A stretch of DNA of 37,127 bases from Strigamia acuminata (GCA_949358305.1 CASHSZ010000005.1:1-37127), one strand, 5' to 3'. Numbered from the stretch's first letter, positions 9,293 through 20,089 are shown. Numbers and translations are program-made. The notes: generated by a model not told the origin, from the letters alone.

Positions 9293-10572
9293 GCATTCCA
9301 GCTTGTCCAAACGGCCGTGTACGGCCGTGGGCAGCACGTGTGACATCATCATGGTGAGTGATGGTCGCTTGGGGATTTTTTTGTCGATAATTTTTCATGA
9401 TTTTGGCCGTTTTTTTACGTGATTTTTATTTTTTTTTGTTCCTAGGCATTCCAGCTTGTCCAAACGGCCGTGTACGGCAGTGGACAGCACGTGAGACATC
9501 ATCATGGTGAGTGTTGGTTGCTTGGGGATTTATGGTCGATGATTTTTCATGATTTTGGCCGTTTTTTGACGTGATTTAATTTTTTTTTTGTTCTCAGGCA
9601 TTCCAGCTTGTCCAAACGGCCGTGTACGGCAGTGGACAGCACGTGAGACATCATCATGGTGAGTGTTGGTTGCTTGGGGATTTATGGTCAATGATTTTTC
9701 ATGATTTTGGCCGTTTTTTGACATGATTTTTATTTTTTTTTGTTCCTAGGCATTCCAGCCTGTCCAAACGGCTGTGTACGGCAGTGGACAGCACGTGAGA
9801 CATCATCATGGTGAGTGTTGGTTGCTTGGGGATTTATGGTCAATGATTTTTCATGATTTTGGCCGTTTTTTGACATGATTTTTATTTTTTTTTGTTCCTA
9901 GGCATTCCAGCCTGTCCAAACGGCTGTGTACAGCAGTGGACAGCACGTGAGACATCATCATGGTGAGTGTTGGTTGCTTGGGGATTTATGGTCGATGATT
10001 TTTCATGATTTTGGCCGTTTTTTGACGTGATTTAATTTTTTTTTTTTGTTCTCAGGCATTCCAGCTTGTCCAAACGGCCGTGTACGGCAGTGGACAGCAC
10101 GTGAGACATCATCATGGTGAGTGTTGGTTGCTTGGGGATTTATGGTCGATGATTTTTCATGATTTTGGCCGTTTTGGGACGTGATTTTTATTTTTTTTTG
10201 TTCCTAGGCATTCCAGCCTGTCCAAACGGCTGTGTACGGCAGTGGACAGCACGTGAGACATCATCATGGTGAGTGTTGGTTGCTTGGGGATTTATGGTCG
10301 ATGATTTTTCATGATTTTGGCCGTTTTTTGACATGATTTTTATTTTTTTTTGTTCCTAGGCATTCCAGCCTGTCCAAACGGCTGTGTACGGCAGTGGACA
10401 GCACGTGAGACATCATCATGGTGAGTGTTGGTTGCTTGGGGATTTATGGTCGATAATTTTTCATGATTTTGGCCGTTTTTGGACGTGATTTTTATTTTTT
10501 TTTGTTCCTAGGCATTCCAGCTTGTCAAACGGCCGTGGACTGCACGTGGGGTTAAGTTTCCTGAATTTAGCA
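9293..10572 (+). repeat. Array A: nine tandem mini-exon units (152 bp)
   Basis: Copies start at 9293, 9446, 9598, 9750, 9902, 10056, 10208, 10360 and 10512. Each has a T-rich tract and CCTAG or CTCAG acceptor, a 61-nt segment beginning GCATTCCAGC and ending CATCATCATG, then GTGAGT. The 91-93 nt between copies has the makeup of a short intron. The segment contains CCAAACGGC(C/T)GTGTACGGC and CACGTG. The last copy is truncated and ends CACGTGGGGTTAAG. A length of 61 nt shifts frame at each junction and the second frame has TGA, so chained copies do not encode protein. Best read as non-coding mini-exons, or as a repeat that mimics them. Confidence 0.9.
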
Positions 10573-11517
10573 TTTTCTTTAATGCATTTTGATGCATTTT
10601 AAAGTGTTTATTATTTTTGTTTTATTTTCTAGGGATTTTTGATTGGTCTAAGGTGTGTGGTTATCCACGACTGCGCCTGATCGGCGGGGAACATCACAGG
10701 CGGTAAACCGCTTTTTCTGAAATTTATTTTTGACGTTTCTTTTCTTCAATTTTTCATGTTTTTAATCATTTTTGTTCTATTTTCTAGGCATTTGCGACTG
10801 CCCAAACGGCCCTGAGTAGTGATGGGTCAATATCAAATGGATTTCAGATAAGTTTTTACTTGTTTTGGTTGATTTTTGGGCATTTCAACAAAGAAATCGA
10901 TTCTTTGTGATTTTTTTTTCTACATTTTTGTATGTTCTGGACCTCAAAGGCCTTTGGATGCCCACCAACTTCACCTGGACCACATAGGACATAACAGAAG
11001 ATGAACAGCAATTTTTAAAATTTGTTTTGGATGTTATTTTTAGATTTGTTTTCATGTTTTTATTCGTTTCAATTTATTCTTTATCTATTTTGATATTATT
11101 GGTTGTTACGCATGTTTACCGTTACATTAAAGATGTTGTTTTTCTTTTTGCTCCTGTTGGATTTATTTTTCTACATTAGTGAAGAGTAAAACTCCTTGTT
11201 TTCCCCGAGATACCCGCTGTTTTGGCTTCCAGGCAGATGGACATTGAGTTTCTCTTAGCCAAAACAATCAAAAATGGGAAAAAAAACTAAAGAAATAGGT
11301 ACAAATCTATTCAAACAAATGGTTATTCATCTTTTATCATGTCCAGCCCGGGGTCCATGTGTGGCCGGGACCCATCCAGAAACTTTTGGGAGGTTGTAAA
11401 AGGCTAAAGAACAAAAAGAAATGGTTAAAACAATCCAAAATGGAAAAAAAAACTCAAAAAATAGGTAAAAATCAATTCAAACAAATGGTTGGTCACCTCT
11501 TACCATGTCCATCTACA
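10573..11517 (+). other. Decayed mini-exon relatives and unique spacer
   Basis: A single mini-exon-like segment lies at 10633-10702 (acceptor TTTTCTAG, donor GGCG|GTAAAC, 70 nt, containing GAACATCACAGG). Another begins at 10788 after TTTTCTAG (GCATTTGCGACTGCCCAAAC) with no clear donor. Near 10940-11005 a third (GGACCTCAAAGGCC...GGACATAACAGAAG) has lost its acceptor. From 11160 to 11517 I see only a loose duplication: AACTAAAGAAATAGGTACAAATC...CAAATGGTTATTCA resembles sequence about 150 bp later. Confidence 0.55.
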
Positions 11518-11752
11518 GCATATTTTAGGATATTTTATTTAGGGTAAGTTAGCATATTTTATTTAGGTTAGGTTAGCATATTTTATTTAGGTTAGGTTAG
11601 CATATTTTATTTAGGTTAGGTTAGCATATTTTATTTAGGTTAGGTTAGCATATTTTATTTAGGTTAGGTTAGCATATTTTATTTAGATTAGGTTAGCATA
11701 TTTTATTTAGGTTAGGTTAGCATATTTTATTTAGGTTAGGTTAGCTAAGCTG
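11518..11752 (+). repeat. 24-bp composite repeat containing TTAGG
   Basis: Eight to nine copies of AGCATATTTTATTTAGGTTAGG(TT) with a 24-bp period (for example 11553 to 11577). Each unit carries two TTAGG-like pentamers. This looks like a satellite that captured telomere units. Confidence 0.92.
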
Positions 11753-12191
11753 AGGTTAGCATTCAAATTTGCCGCTTCTTTGACTGTAGCAACGCCCTCT
11801 ATTTGCCACCTGGTGTGAGAAAGGAGAAACTATATTTTAAGAACCAATCAATGAAGAAAAAACTAATTGGCGGGAAAAATAATTAACCAATTGAATGAAT
11901 GAGGTTCCACCAATTAGCCAATAAGCATTGAAATAATCATTTGCTTCAGCAAGAAATCTTTAGATTCACCAGCAAAGGGTGCAGGTTTTGGCTTGTGGCA
12001 GACTGTGGTTGGTGGAAAAAGCTGGGCATCTGGCCTCTTCCATCCCTTTCCCTAGTACCCAAGATTGCCACCGCATAGCGGGACGCCTCCGCCATTTATT
12101 GTTATCCTGTCGTTTATAGTTTCGGTTTGTCAATTTTCATCAATTTTTACCCATTTCTAATCATTTTTCAACGTTTTTCTTTTCTTTCTAG
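11753..12191. other. Spacer before array B
   Basis: Unique sequence holding several CCAAT/ATTGG elements (11840-11930: ACCAATCAATG, AACCAATTGAATG, CCAATTAGCCAATAAGC) and CCGCCATTTATTG near 12088. It may contain promoter elements. The last 60 bases match the T-rich intron of array B. Confidence 0.35.
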
Positions 12192-13423
12192 GTATTCAAG
12201 ACCAGCCAAGGACCACTGGATGGGTCCCGGACTCAATTAGACCACCCTGGACATCAGAAAAGGTAAGAAGGAATTTTTTGAAATTCGTTTTTATGTATTT
12301 TTCCCAGTTTTTCTTTCAAATTTTAATGGTTTTTCAACGTTTTTCTTTTCTTTCTAGGTATTCAAGACCAGCCAAGGACCACTGGATGGGTCCCGGACTC
12401 AATTAGACCACCCTGGACATCAGAAAAGGTAAGAAGGAATTTTTTGAAATTCGTTTTTATGTATTTTTCCCAGTTTTTCTTTCAAATTTTAATGGTTTTT
12501 CAACGTTTTTCTTTTCTTTCTAGGTATTCAAGACCAGCCAAGGACCACTGGATGGGTCCCGGACTCAATTAGACCACCCTGGACATCAGAAAAGGTAAGA
12601 AGGAATTTTTTGAAATTCGTTTTTATGTATTTTTCCCAGTTTTTCTTTCAAATTTTAATGGTTTTTCAACGTTTTTCTTTTCTTTCTAGGTATTCAAGAC
12701 CAGCCAAGGACCACTGGATGGGTCCCGGACTCAATTAGACCACCCTGGACATCAGAAAAGGTAAGAAGGAATTTTTTGAAATTCGTTTTTATGCATTTTT
12801 CCAGTTTTTCTTTCAAATTTTAATGGTTTTTCAACGTTTTTCTTTTCTTTCTAGGTATTCAAGACCAGCCAAGGACCACTGGATGGGTCCCGGACTCAAT
12901 TAGACCACCCTGGACATCAGAAAAGGTAAGAAGGAATTTTTTGAAATTCGTTTTTATGTATTTTTCCCAGTTTTTCTTTCAAATTTTAATGGTTTTTCAA
13001 CGTTTTTCTTTTCTTTCTAGGTATTCAAGACCAGCCAAGGACCACTGGATGGGTCCCGGACTCAATTAGACCACCCTGGACATCAGAAAAGGTAAGAAGG
13101 AATTTTTTGAAATTCGTTTTTATGCATTTTTCCCAGCTTTTCTTTCAAATTTTAATGTTTTTTCAACGTTTTTCTTTTCTTTCTAGGTATTCAAGACCAG
13201 CCAAGGACCACTGGATGGGTCCCGGACTCAATTAGACCACCCTGGACATCAGAAAAGGTAAGAAGGAATTTTTTGAAATTCGTTTTTATGCATTTTTCCC
13301 AGTTTTTCTTTCAAATTTTAATGGTTTTTCAACGTTTTTCTTTTCTTTCTAGGTATTCAAGACCAGCCAAGGACCACTGGATGGGTCCCGGACTCAATTA
13401 GACCACCCTGGACATCAGAAAAG
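12192..13423 (+). repeat. Array B: eight tandem mini-exon units (166 bp)
   Basis: Copies start at 12192, 12358, 12524, 12690, 12855, 13021, 13187 and 13353. Each is a 71-nt segment (GTATTCAAGACCAGCCAAGG ... GGACATCAGAAAAG) between acceptor TTTCTTTCTAG and donor GTAAGAAGG, separated by 94-95-nt intron-like sequence. Copies are almost identical. Two of three frames are open within a unit, but 71 nt is not a multiple of three and chaining meets TAG in the other frame. Sequence and length (GACCAGCCAAGGACCACTGG) relate it to the single segments at 21174 and 23872. Confidence 0.92.
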
Positions 13424-13542
13424 GTAAGAAGGAATTTTTTGAAATTCGTTTTTATGCATTTTTCCCAGTTTTTTTTTGTTGATAATTTTTCATGATTTTT
13501 GCCGATTTTTAATGCGAGTTTTGATTTTTTTATTTTTCCTAG

Positions 13543-14371
13543 GCATTTGAGCTTGCCCAAACGGCCGTGTACGGCCGTGTACTGCACGTGTGACGTCATC
13601 ATGGTGAGTATGGTTGCTTGGGGATTTTTTTGTTGATAATTTTTCATGATTTTTGCCGATTTTTAATGCGAGTTTTGATTTTTTTATTTTTCCTAGGCAT
13701 TTGAGCTTGCCCAAACGGCCGTACGGCCGTGTACTGCACGTGTGACGTCATCATGGTGAGTATGGTTGCTTGGGGATTTTTTTGTTGATAATTTTTCATG
13801 ATTTTTGCCGATTTTTAATGCGAGTTTTGATTTTTTTATTTTTCCTAGGCATTTGAGCTTGCCCAAACGGCCGTGTACGGCCGTGTACTGCACGTGTGAC
13901 GTCATCATGGTGAGTATGGTTGCTTGGGGATTTTTTTGTTGATAATTTTTCATGATTTTTGCCGATTTTTAATGCGAGTTTTGATTTTTTTATTTTTCCT
14001 AGGCATTTGAGCTTGCCCAAACGGCCGTGTACGGCCGTGTACTGCACGTGTGACGTCATCATGGTGAGTATGGTTGCTTGGGGGTTTTTTTGTTGATAAT
14101 TTTTCATGATTTTTGCCGATTTTTAATGCGAGTTTTGATTTTTTTATTTTTCCTAGGCATTTGAGCTTGCCCAAACGGCCGTGTACGGCCGTGTACTGCA
14201 CGTGTGACGTCATCATGGTGAGTATGGTTGCTTGGGGGTTTTTTTGTTGATAATTTTTCATGATTTTTGCCGATTTTTAATGCGAGTTTTGATTTTTTTA
14301 TTTTTCCTAGGCATTTGAGCTTGCCCAAACTGCCGTGTACGGTTGTGTACTGCACGTGTGACGTCATCATG
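13543..14371 (+). repeat. Array C: six tandem mini-exon units (154 bp)
   Basis: Copies start at 13543, 13697, 13849, 14003, 14157 and 14311. The 61-nt segment (GCATTTGAGCTTGCCCAAAC ... TGACGTCATCATG) is preceded by ATTTTTCCTAG and followed by GTGAGTATGG. It is homologous to array A across both exon-like and intron-like parts. Each copy contains CACGTG next to a full CRE (TGACGTCA) and a palindromic ACGGCCGT. The second copy lacks two bases. The array begins inside an intron-like segment fused to the last array B unit, leaving a valid 119-nt GT-AG intron (13424-13542). Confidence 0.92.
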
Positions 14372-14741
14372 GTGAGTATGGTTGCTTGGGTTGGAGAAAC
14401 ATGTTCCTCATTCTTCAGCAATAAATTATAAAATTCTGGAGAAAATTATTTTTTATTATTAAGAACTAAGTTTGTTATTCTTAAGAAACATATTTCTTAT
14501 TCTTAAGTAACATATTTCTTATTCTTAAGTAACATATTTCTTATTCTTAAGAAACATATTTCTTATTCTTAAGTAACATATTTCTTATTCTTAAGTAACA
14601 TTTCTTTTTCTGGAAAAACATATTTCTTCATTCTTAGGACTTTTTTTTTATTCTGGAGAAATAGAGATTTATCTTATACTTAAGAGTAACTGCACCATTA
14701 CACTCGGGAATAACGGCTTTGTTAGGCCTAACTTTAACTTC
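14372..14741. repeat. 22-bp repeat block and spacer before the TTAGG tract
   Basis: From about 14475 to 14615, five or six copies of ACATATTTCTTATTCTTAAG(T/A)A run in tandem, more degenerate at both ends. The palindromic TTAGGCCTAA lies at about 14721-14731, just before the telomere-type tract. Confidence 0.75.
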
Positions 14742-14954
14742 GGTTAGGTTAGGTTAGGTTAGGTTAGGTTAGGTTAGGTTAGGTTAGGTTAGGTTAGGTT
14801 AGGTTAGGTTAGGTTAGGTTAGGTTAGGTTAGGTTAGGTTAGGTTAGGTTAGGTTAGGTTAGGTTAGGTTAGGTTAGGTTAGGTTAGGTTAGGTTAGGTT
14901 AGGTTAGGTTAGGTTAGGTTAGGTTAGGTTAGGTTAGGTTAGGTTAGGTTAGGT
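14742..14954 (+). repeat. TTAGG telomere-type tract, about 42 copies
   Basis: An uninterrupted run of GGTTA over 213 bp, G-rich strand on the plus strand. This is the telomere unit of many arthropods, so the tract points to the host lineage. It is internal here, flanked by unique sequence. It has the same orientation as the tracts at 2443 and 11518. Confidence 0.97.
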
Positions 14955-15235
14955 GCAAAAACATTTTTTTTTGTTTTTTGGCGCTTTTTTCGATCAAGGA
15001 ATACATTTTTGGGTGCCAAAGTGCTCTTTCGGGAAGGGAAGGGCTTTTTTTCCCTCATTGAAAAAGGCACAAACAGTTTAACTTGCTGGGAAATCCATTT
15101 GTGCGAGCAAAAGGTGCACAGTTTGCACCGTTGCCCAGATATAAGTGAAAACGGCTTATATCTGGACAACAGTGTGAATTCAGCCAAATTCGGCTGCCAA
15201 AAAGGATTCCTGGGCCCATTTTCGACTGGTTCGAC
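14955..15235. other. Spacer with an 11-bp inverted repeat
   Basis: CCAGATATAAG at 15134-15144 and its reverse complement at 15155-15165 flank a 10-base loop. No other feature is supported. Confidence 0.45.
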
Positions 15236-15490
15236 TCTCAGGGCCCAGTGGTCATTTGTGTGCTAATGTTTTTACAAAAATTCAAGTGTAATTTATTCCA
15301 GTGAAATCAGGTGTTAAATAACAACTTAATGCCACTTCAAAGTGCCCTTCGAATGATTTCAATCAAAGAAAAAATTTTATTTCACATATTTTTTTCTTCC
15401 TTTGGCAGAAAACACAAAAAAGCTGCTTTTGTCGTCGCCAGCAGATGGCGCTCATTAAAACAGTGCCGTCTAGTGCCAGAGCTGTTTTAA
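15236..15490. repeat. Dispersed repeat, compact copy
   Basis: Four conserved phrases occur in order: TCTCAGGGCCCAGTGGTC (15236), AGTGAAATCAGGTGTTAAAT (15300), TTTCACATATTTTTTTCTTC (15380) and CAGATGGCGCTC with its following bases (about 15441). The same phrases recur in the same order at 16233-17357. A third, weaker match to the second phrase lies at 34242-34281. Confidence 0.7.
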
Positions 15491-16232
15491 TTAGTACCAT
15501 GGGCGCCTATAGATTGGTCGGGCCACTACGGCCATTGGAATGTGTTTAAAAAAAAACGGTTTTAGCCGTTCTGGGTTAAATTTGGCACTCTTTCCACTAG
15601 CGCAAACAGCTAAAGTGCCGGATGAACACTTTGCTCTTTTTGACTGGAAAATTAAGGGTTTTGTGGCCCAAAATTTTGGAAAAAGGATTTGGATGGAAAA
15701 AAAGAAAACTAGAGACAATTTCACCCCTGGAACCTTTTTTGCAGCGATGAGCATTTGACTGGTGACCGGCTACACTGGAGACAAATTCACTACTGGAAAA
15801 TCTGGATTAGTTGCGCAACAAAACGCTCACTTCTGTTTTTTTTCCGCAAATTCAAGTCCATTTTTCATCAACTGGGTGGAAATTTGGGGCAAAAATGCAT
15901 TTATTTATTATTATTTATTTATTTATTTATTTATTTATTCACCAGGGGTAAATGGCGATTTATGTCTCAAAACGGAATTTTGGTTTCAGATTTTACGCTG
16001 AAATAGCCGGGGTCTAGAAATTATCGTGTAATTTGTTGGAAAAAAGCTGGTTTTCTGTTTTAAAAAGCTTGGAGTCATCACCAAAAGTGTTTATCTGACG
16101 GCAGGATGGCAGCCAATGTCGAAAACGGCAAACCACCCCGTTTGGATAATTGGTCTACTTTCCAATTACAACGATGAGGGGGGTGGACTTCAATGTCTGC
16201 ATTAGGGCCATTGGCCTCCAAGGGACTTAAAA
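15491..16232. other. Spacer, no gene supported
   Basis: AT-rich sequence with a (TTTA)n run near 15905-15940 and a GGTAAATGGCG(A/G)TTTATG motif near 15948 that recurs at 17070 and 29085. Open frames here are short and low in complexity. Confidence 0.4.
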
Positions 16233-17357
16233 TCTCAGGGCCCAGTGGTCATTTGTGTGCTAATGTTTTTTTTATTGTAGAAATTTGATTTACAATTAGG
16301 GGTTTCAAAAAAGATACGCTGGCGCCTTCCAGCACTGCAGAATATATTTATTTTGAACCAAAAGCCGAATTGGGCTTTAATTTGCTTATTTCCGGGGGAA
16401 AGTTTTGGTGCATAAATATAGCTAGTTCTGTCACTGCCGCCAGATGGCAGCTCCGTTAGCGGCAGAGCTCTGTCTTCGCCGCTTTGCAGACAACAATGTA
16501 TCATATTGTATCGTGTACCTGGGTTTTGGTGTCTGGCTTTTGTGAAAGCTTGGAGCTTGGCAGGATGGCAGCCATTGTCGGCCATGGCATATTACCCCGT
16601 TTTGGGTTGTTTTGTCTTTTGGGAAAAATGAATTAACAAACCAATAGCAGTTGATTTATTTATTTATTTATTGTTTTTTTTAATCAATTACTTTGTTTTC
16701 TTAGTCTAATATGGAAATGCAAAATGAAATTCATTTTATGTGCAGACAATATGCACAAAAAATTTCATTTTTGGCGAAATACAAATATGCGAAATAAAAA
16801 AATTTATTCAAGTGAAATCAGGTGTTAAATAACAACTTAATGCCATTTCAAAGTGTTCTGGATGTAAATTAATTGTAATTCGTCACCACAATTCAATTTT
16901 TCTATTTTTTTCATTGTTTATTTGTGTTTTTCTTAAAACTTTTTCCAGACACTAATTTAGTGACTTCGCCTGGTGTCTGTTTTGGGCGGAATCCTCAGTT
17001 CATCGAACGCAAGAATACGTACACAATATGTGTCTTAAAAAAAAGAAAAAAATTGATACGTTTTTTCCGGGTAAATGGCGGTTCACGCATTTGTTTACCG
17101 TTTTTGGCCAAACATGCAATTTAAGCCAATTACGGCTTTTTATTCAATATAAATATATTCTATGCATTTATGCATTTATCCGGGGTCTACTGCATTTCCA
17201 TGTTTACTTGTTTCACACCTGATTTCACGCAAAGAAATTTTTTTATTTCACATATTTTTTTCTTTCTTTGGCAGAAAACAAAAAAAAAGCTGGTTTGGAC
17301 GGTGACAACAGATGGTGCTGATTGAAACAGCGCCGTTTAGTGACGGAGTTGTTTAAA
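16233..17357. repeat. Dispersed repeat, expanded copy
   Basis: Second copy of the 15236-15490 repeat with the phrases at 16233, 16811, 17247 and about 17309. It has grown from about 255 bp to 1.1 kb through insertion between phrases. An extra CAGATGGCAGCTCCGTTAGC occurs near 16440. No gene is supported inside. Confidence 0.6.
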
Positions 17358-17509
17358 TTCCACTTTTGATTCCACTTTGGAATCAACAATAAGTTGTTCA
17401 TACTAAGCCTTGTTTTTTTCCGGCTGATATATTATATCACAGCAGACACCCTGCACAAGCACCTTCAAATTTGGTTTCTGCAGACAAGCAAGTGGTGTTT
17501 TTTCCTAGG

Positions 17510-18220
17510 GGACGCTGGAACAGAGCTCATTCCAGTGTCCTCGACTGTGCTTGCGTGCACGCCCGCCGAAATCGAATTTGCAGGTGCCTGTGTTTAAGCC
17601 TAATCGGTATTGTGTGCGGGCGTGGGTCGGATCGAGTTTTTTTCCCTGTTTTTCAGGTGGATTTATATCTGTAATTTTTCGCAGAAGTAGTTTGTTTCCT
17701 ACTGACTTAATGTTATTCATGATTATGCCAGCAGAAAAAACAATTTGGACAGGTAATGTTGTTTGCATGCCATTTTATAGTTGGTTGTTTTTTTTTTTTT
17801 TTTTTTAATATGTGAATAATGATTTGTTCGTTCAGTTTCTTCTTTGTTCTCAGCTGTGAACAGCCGTTGTGGTCAAAGTGAGAGGAGCACGCGTTTCGCC
17901 GTTGTTGTGCCGACTGTGGGAATTAATCTGGATCCGCCAAGTTCGCTCTTTGCCCCTGCGAGGTGATTGTTTCACATTTCCTCCTCCATGCACAGTGATG
18001 GCCTGGCTGTGTATTGTCGGCAGAAGTGTGTAACAATTTCCGTGCAGGGGAAGTGGCGGTGTTTCCCGACGATTTGGGCGATTTTTACTCATTTGCGACT
18101 TTTTTAAGGAGGCGGGGGGGGCTTCCCTGCCTGTCGCGAATCTGTTTGTCAACTCCAAATAGCTGCTGAATCAATTCATTTCATTATTTAATTTTATTTT
18201 CTAGCCTTTTTTCCCAGCTA
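17510..18220 (+). pseudogene. Decayed exon cluster, copy 1 of an unknown plus-strand gene
   Basis: A possible exon follows TTTTCCTAG at about 17508 (frame GDAGTELIPVSSTVLACTP, ends at TAA). At 17890-18070 is a diverged copy of the exon starting at 20485: it shares VPTVGINLDPPSSLF, CRQKC and QGKWRCFP but is broken by a TGA after about 25 codons. The sequence at 18075-18215 matches 19480-19615 (ACCCATTTGCGACTTTTT..., then a TTATTTTCTAG acceptor). The protein family is not recognised. Confidence 0.45.
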
Positions 18221-18700
18221 GAAATTTAGGGTTTTTATTAAATTTACCTGTCCCGACTCGAAGTATTACCTGGAGATATTGTGCATGTCGGCAGGAGTGC
18301 GCGCCAACTGAAACGTGTTTGTTTCTTCTCGACCAAGTGCCCGTTTGACAATCGTTTGAACAAAATAGGTAGCACGAAGTGTTTTCTGAATTAATACAAA
18401 CCAAACATTGCGCACTTATTCCATCGTGTCTGTTTCAACAAACAGTGTTGAAGATGTCTCCGGATTGGCGTTTTTTCCCAATTTAAAATACGTAGAACGA
18501 ATGTATGTTAGCGGCGCTAGTCTGGATGTTAATAGTTCAGCGTGGCCTCGAGTCGAGTAGATGTTGTCATTTCAGACCGTTCCGAGAGACAGTTGTCTTG
18601 AATTTGCAGAAACCGTTGGGTTGGAACACAACTTCCGGGCGAGGTAGTAAGATTTGGTTTAAGTTTCTGTTGTTTGATGTTTTGTTTTTTGTTTTTGTTT
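18221..18700. other. Spacer between decayed exons
   Basis: No supported gene. A frame is open on the plus strand across 18505-18700 but looks like read-through of an intron, since an acceptor (TTTTCGCCGTAG) ends it at about 18710. Confidence 0.35.
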
Positions 18701-18710
18701 TCGCCGTAGG

Positions 18711-18909
18711 TCCGTCAGAGGACATTTTGCGCTCTGTGTCCGAGTCTGTCAATGACAGTGCGCCGCAGGACGGTCCAGTGCCTGAAAAGAAATCATCAGC
18801 TTCAGTTTGTTCAGCTTCAGCTTCGCATCAGGCAAAAGAGTTTATTCCTCGATCGACATCAAACTGCCATCATACTTCACTCATGAGACAACCACCGGTT
18901 AATAGATAA
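18711..18909 (+). CDS. Possible exon, Ser-rich
   Basis: After an acceptor-like TTCGCCGTAG the frame reads GPSEDILRSVSESVNDSAPQ and continues Ser-rich (EKKSSASVCSASASHQAKEF) to TAA at 18907-18909. Codon usage and polarity look exon-like. No homologue is recognised and no donor is clear. Confidence 0.35.
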
Positions 18910-19154
18910 ATATTTGGGGTGTTTGTTGTGGGGTTTGGTAAGAGTTGGGCCGAATTTGGACCGAAAAAAAGTGGCATAAATTGAAAAAAGTGAATTTTGG
19001 TAAGAAAGAAAAACAAAAATTGGTTTTTTTTCCCGAAAAAAGAACAAATATCGCATTTTTTGGTTTTGAAAAATTTTAATACTGTATTTCTCCGCTTTAC
19101 ATGGGATTAACAAATTTTGATTTTTGTTTGTTTTAATTTTTCTCTGCATTCAAG

Positions 19155-19460
19155 GTAAAAGACGCAGTAAGTGGAGGAAAGAATGACCATGTTGGCGTTA
19201 AATCCGGGACAAAACGACCTGTATGTGACCATGTTCTTAGAGAGAGCAAGCGACTGCACGTATAGTAGGGAAATGATGAAAGCCACGACGGACAGTTGTT
19301 TGACGAACAATCACCACTGGTATTTGAAGCAGACTTTGGATTTCTCCATCAAAGATCGTTTGACGCCTCGACGCTCTACTAAAAAACCACGTTCCTGGCT
19401 GTCGCAACCAAATCAGCTGCTGCCTGTGCGGGTGTGTTGCCATCATATATAATTTGGTTC
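19155..19460 (+). pseudogene. Decayed exon, unknown product
   Basis: After TGCATTCAAG a frame reads VKDAVSGGKNDHVGVKSGTK and continues to two adjacent stops (TAGTAG near 19262), then resumes (DGQLFDEQSPLVFEADFGF) to another stop. The DGQLF phrase also occurs in the fragment near 20820. A different frame is open from ATG 19183 for 89 codons, so the coding frame is uncertain. Confidence 0.3.
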
Positions 19461-20000
19461 AAGCACGTTTTTTCCCTTTTTGGGCTCAATTTTTACCCAT
19501 TTGCGACTTTTTTCAGGGGCAGGGAATCTGTATGGCAACTCAAAAAAGCTGCTGATTCATTTCATTTCATTGTTTAAAACTAATTAATAATTATTTTATT
19601 TTATTTTCTAGCCAAACTGTGACGGAGGTATTTCAGCCGAGAAACTTGGAGTTTTGTGTAATTGGCATGAATAGTCCCAAACATTTTGTTGAGTTTCGTT
19701 GCATTTTGTTGAGTTTCTTTGGTATTCTGCTGGAATTTTGAGGATTTTATTAAATTTGGGGTGTTTTAAATCGTGGGAAATGCGATGACCTACATCGGCG
19801 TCAACGTCGAATGAATATCACTGCATCACGCGGGAAGTGCCGCTGTTTTCCGACGATTTCGGCGCGGGCAGATTCGTTTGCTATGTGTGGTGACGAACCG
19901 CAGCATTGATTCGGCTGATGTTGACGACGCTCTCGTCGCCGTCATCGACTCCAGTGCGTTAAAATGTTTGTTTTGTTTCTTGATCTCTTTTTTTTTTGTT
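19461..20000. repeat. Second copy of the 18.08 kb segment
   Basis: 19480-19615 repeats 18075-18215, about 1.4 kb away and at moderate identity. Near 19835-19870 is a third fragment (GGGAAGTGCCGCTGTTTTCC) of the GKWRCFP-coding segment. No intact gene. Confidence 0.5.
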
Positions 20001-20007
20001 TCTCGCA

Positions 20008-20089
20008 GATAAATTATTGGCAACGCCGTCCCGTCCAATGATAGTTGCGCCGACAAACGGATGGTCGTTGTGTCAGGAGCGGGTGTAGA
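20008..20089 (+). CDS. Possible small exon
   Basis: Between acceptor TTTCTCGCAG and a GTTCG donor-like site, a frame reads DKLLATPSRPMIVAPTNGWS and then meets a TAG at the 3' edge. It may be a decayed exon of the gene continued at 20232. Confidence 0.25.

Noticed and set aside
9293-14371. CRISPR arrays
   Set aside because: Whole units repeat, including the would-be spacers; units are about 150-166 bp and the context is eukaryotic with no cas genes.
13357-14421. Minus-strand repetitive proteins of about 100 residues in array C
   Set aside because: They arise from the 154-bp periodicity, are Lys/Asn-rich translations of T-rich intron-like sequence, and lie antisense to the splice signals.
14742-14954. 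A true chromosome end
   Set aside because: Unique sequence continues on both sides, so the tract is internal in this molecule.
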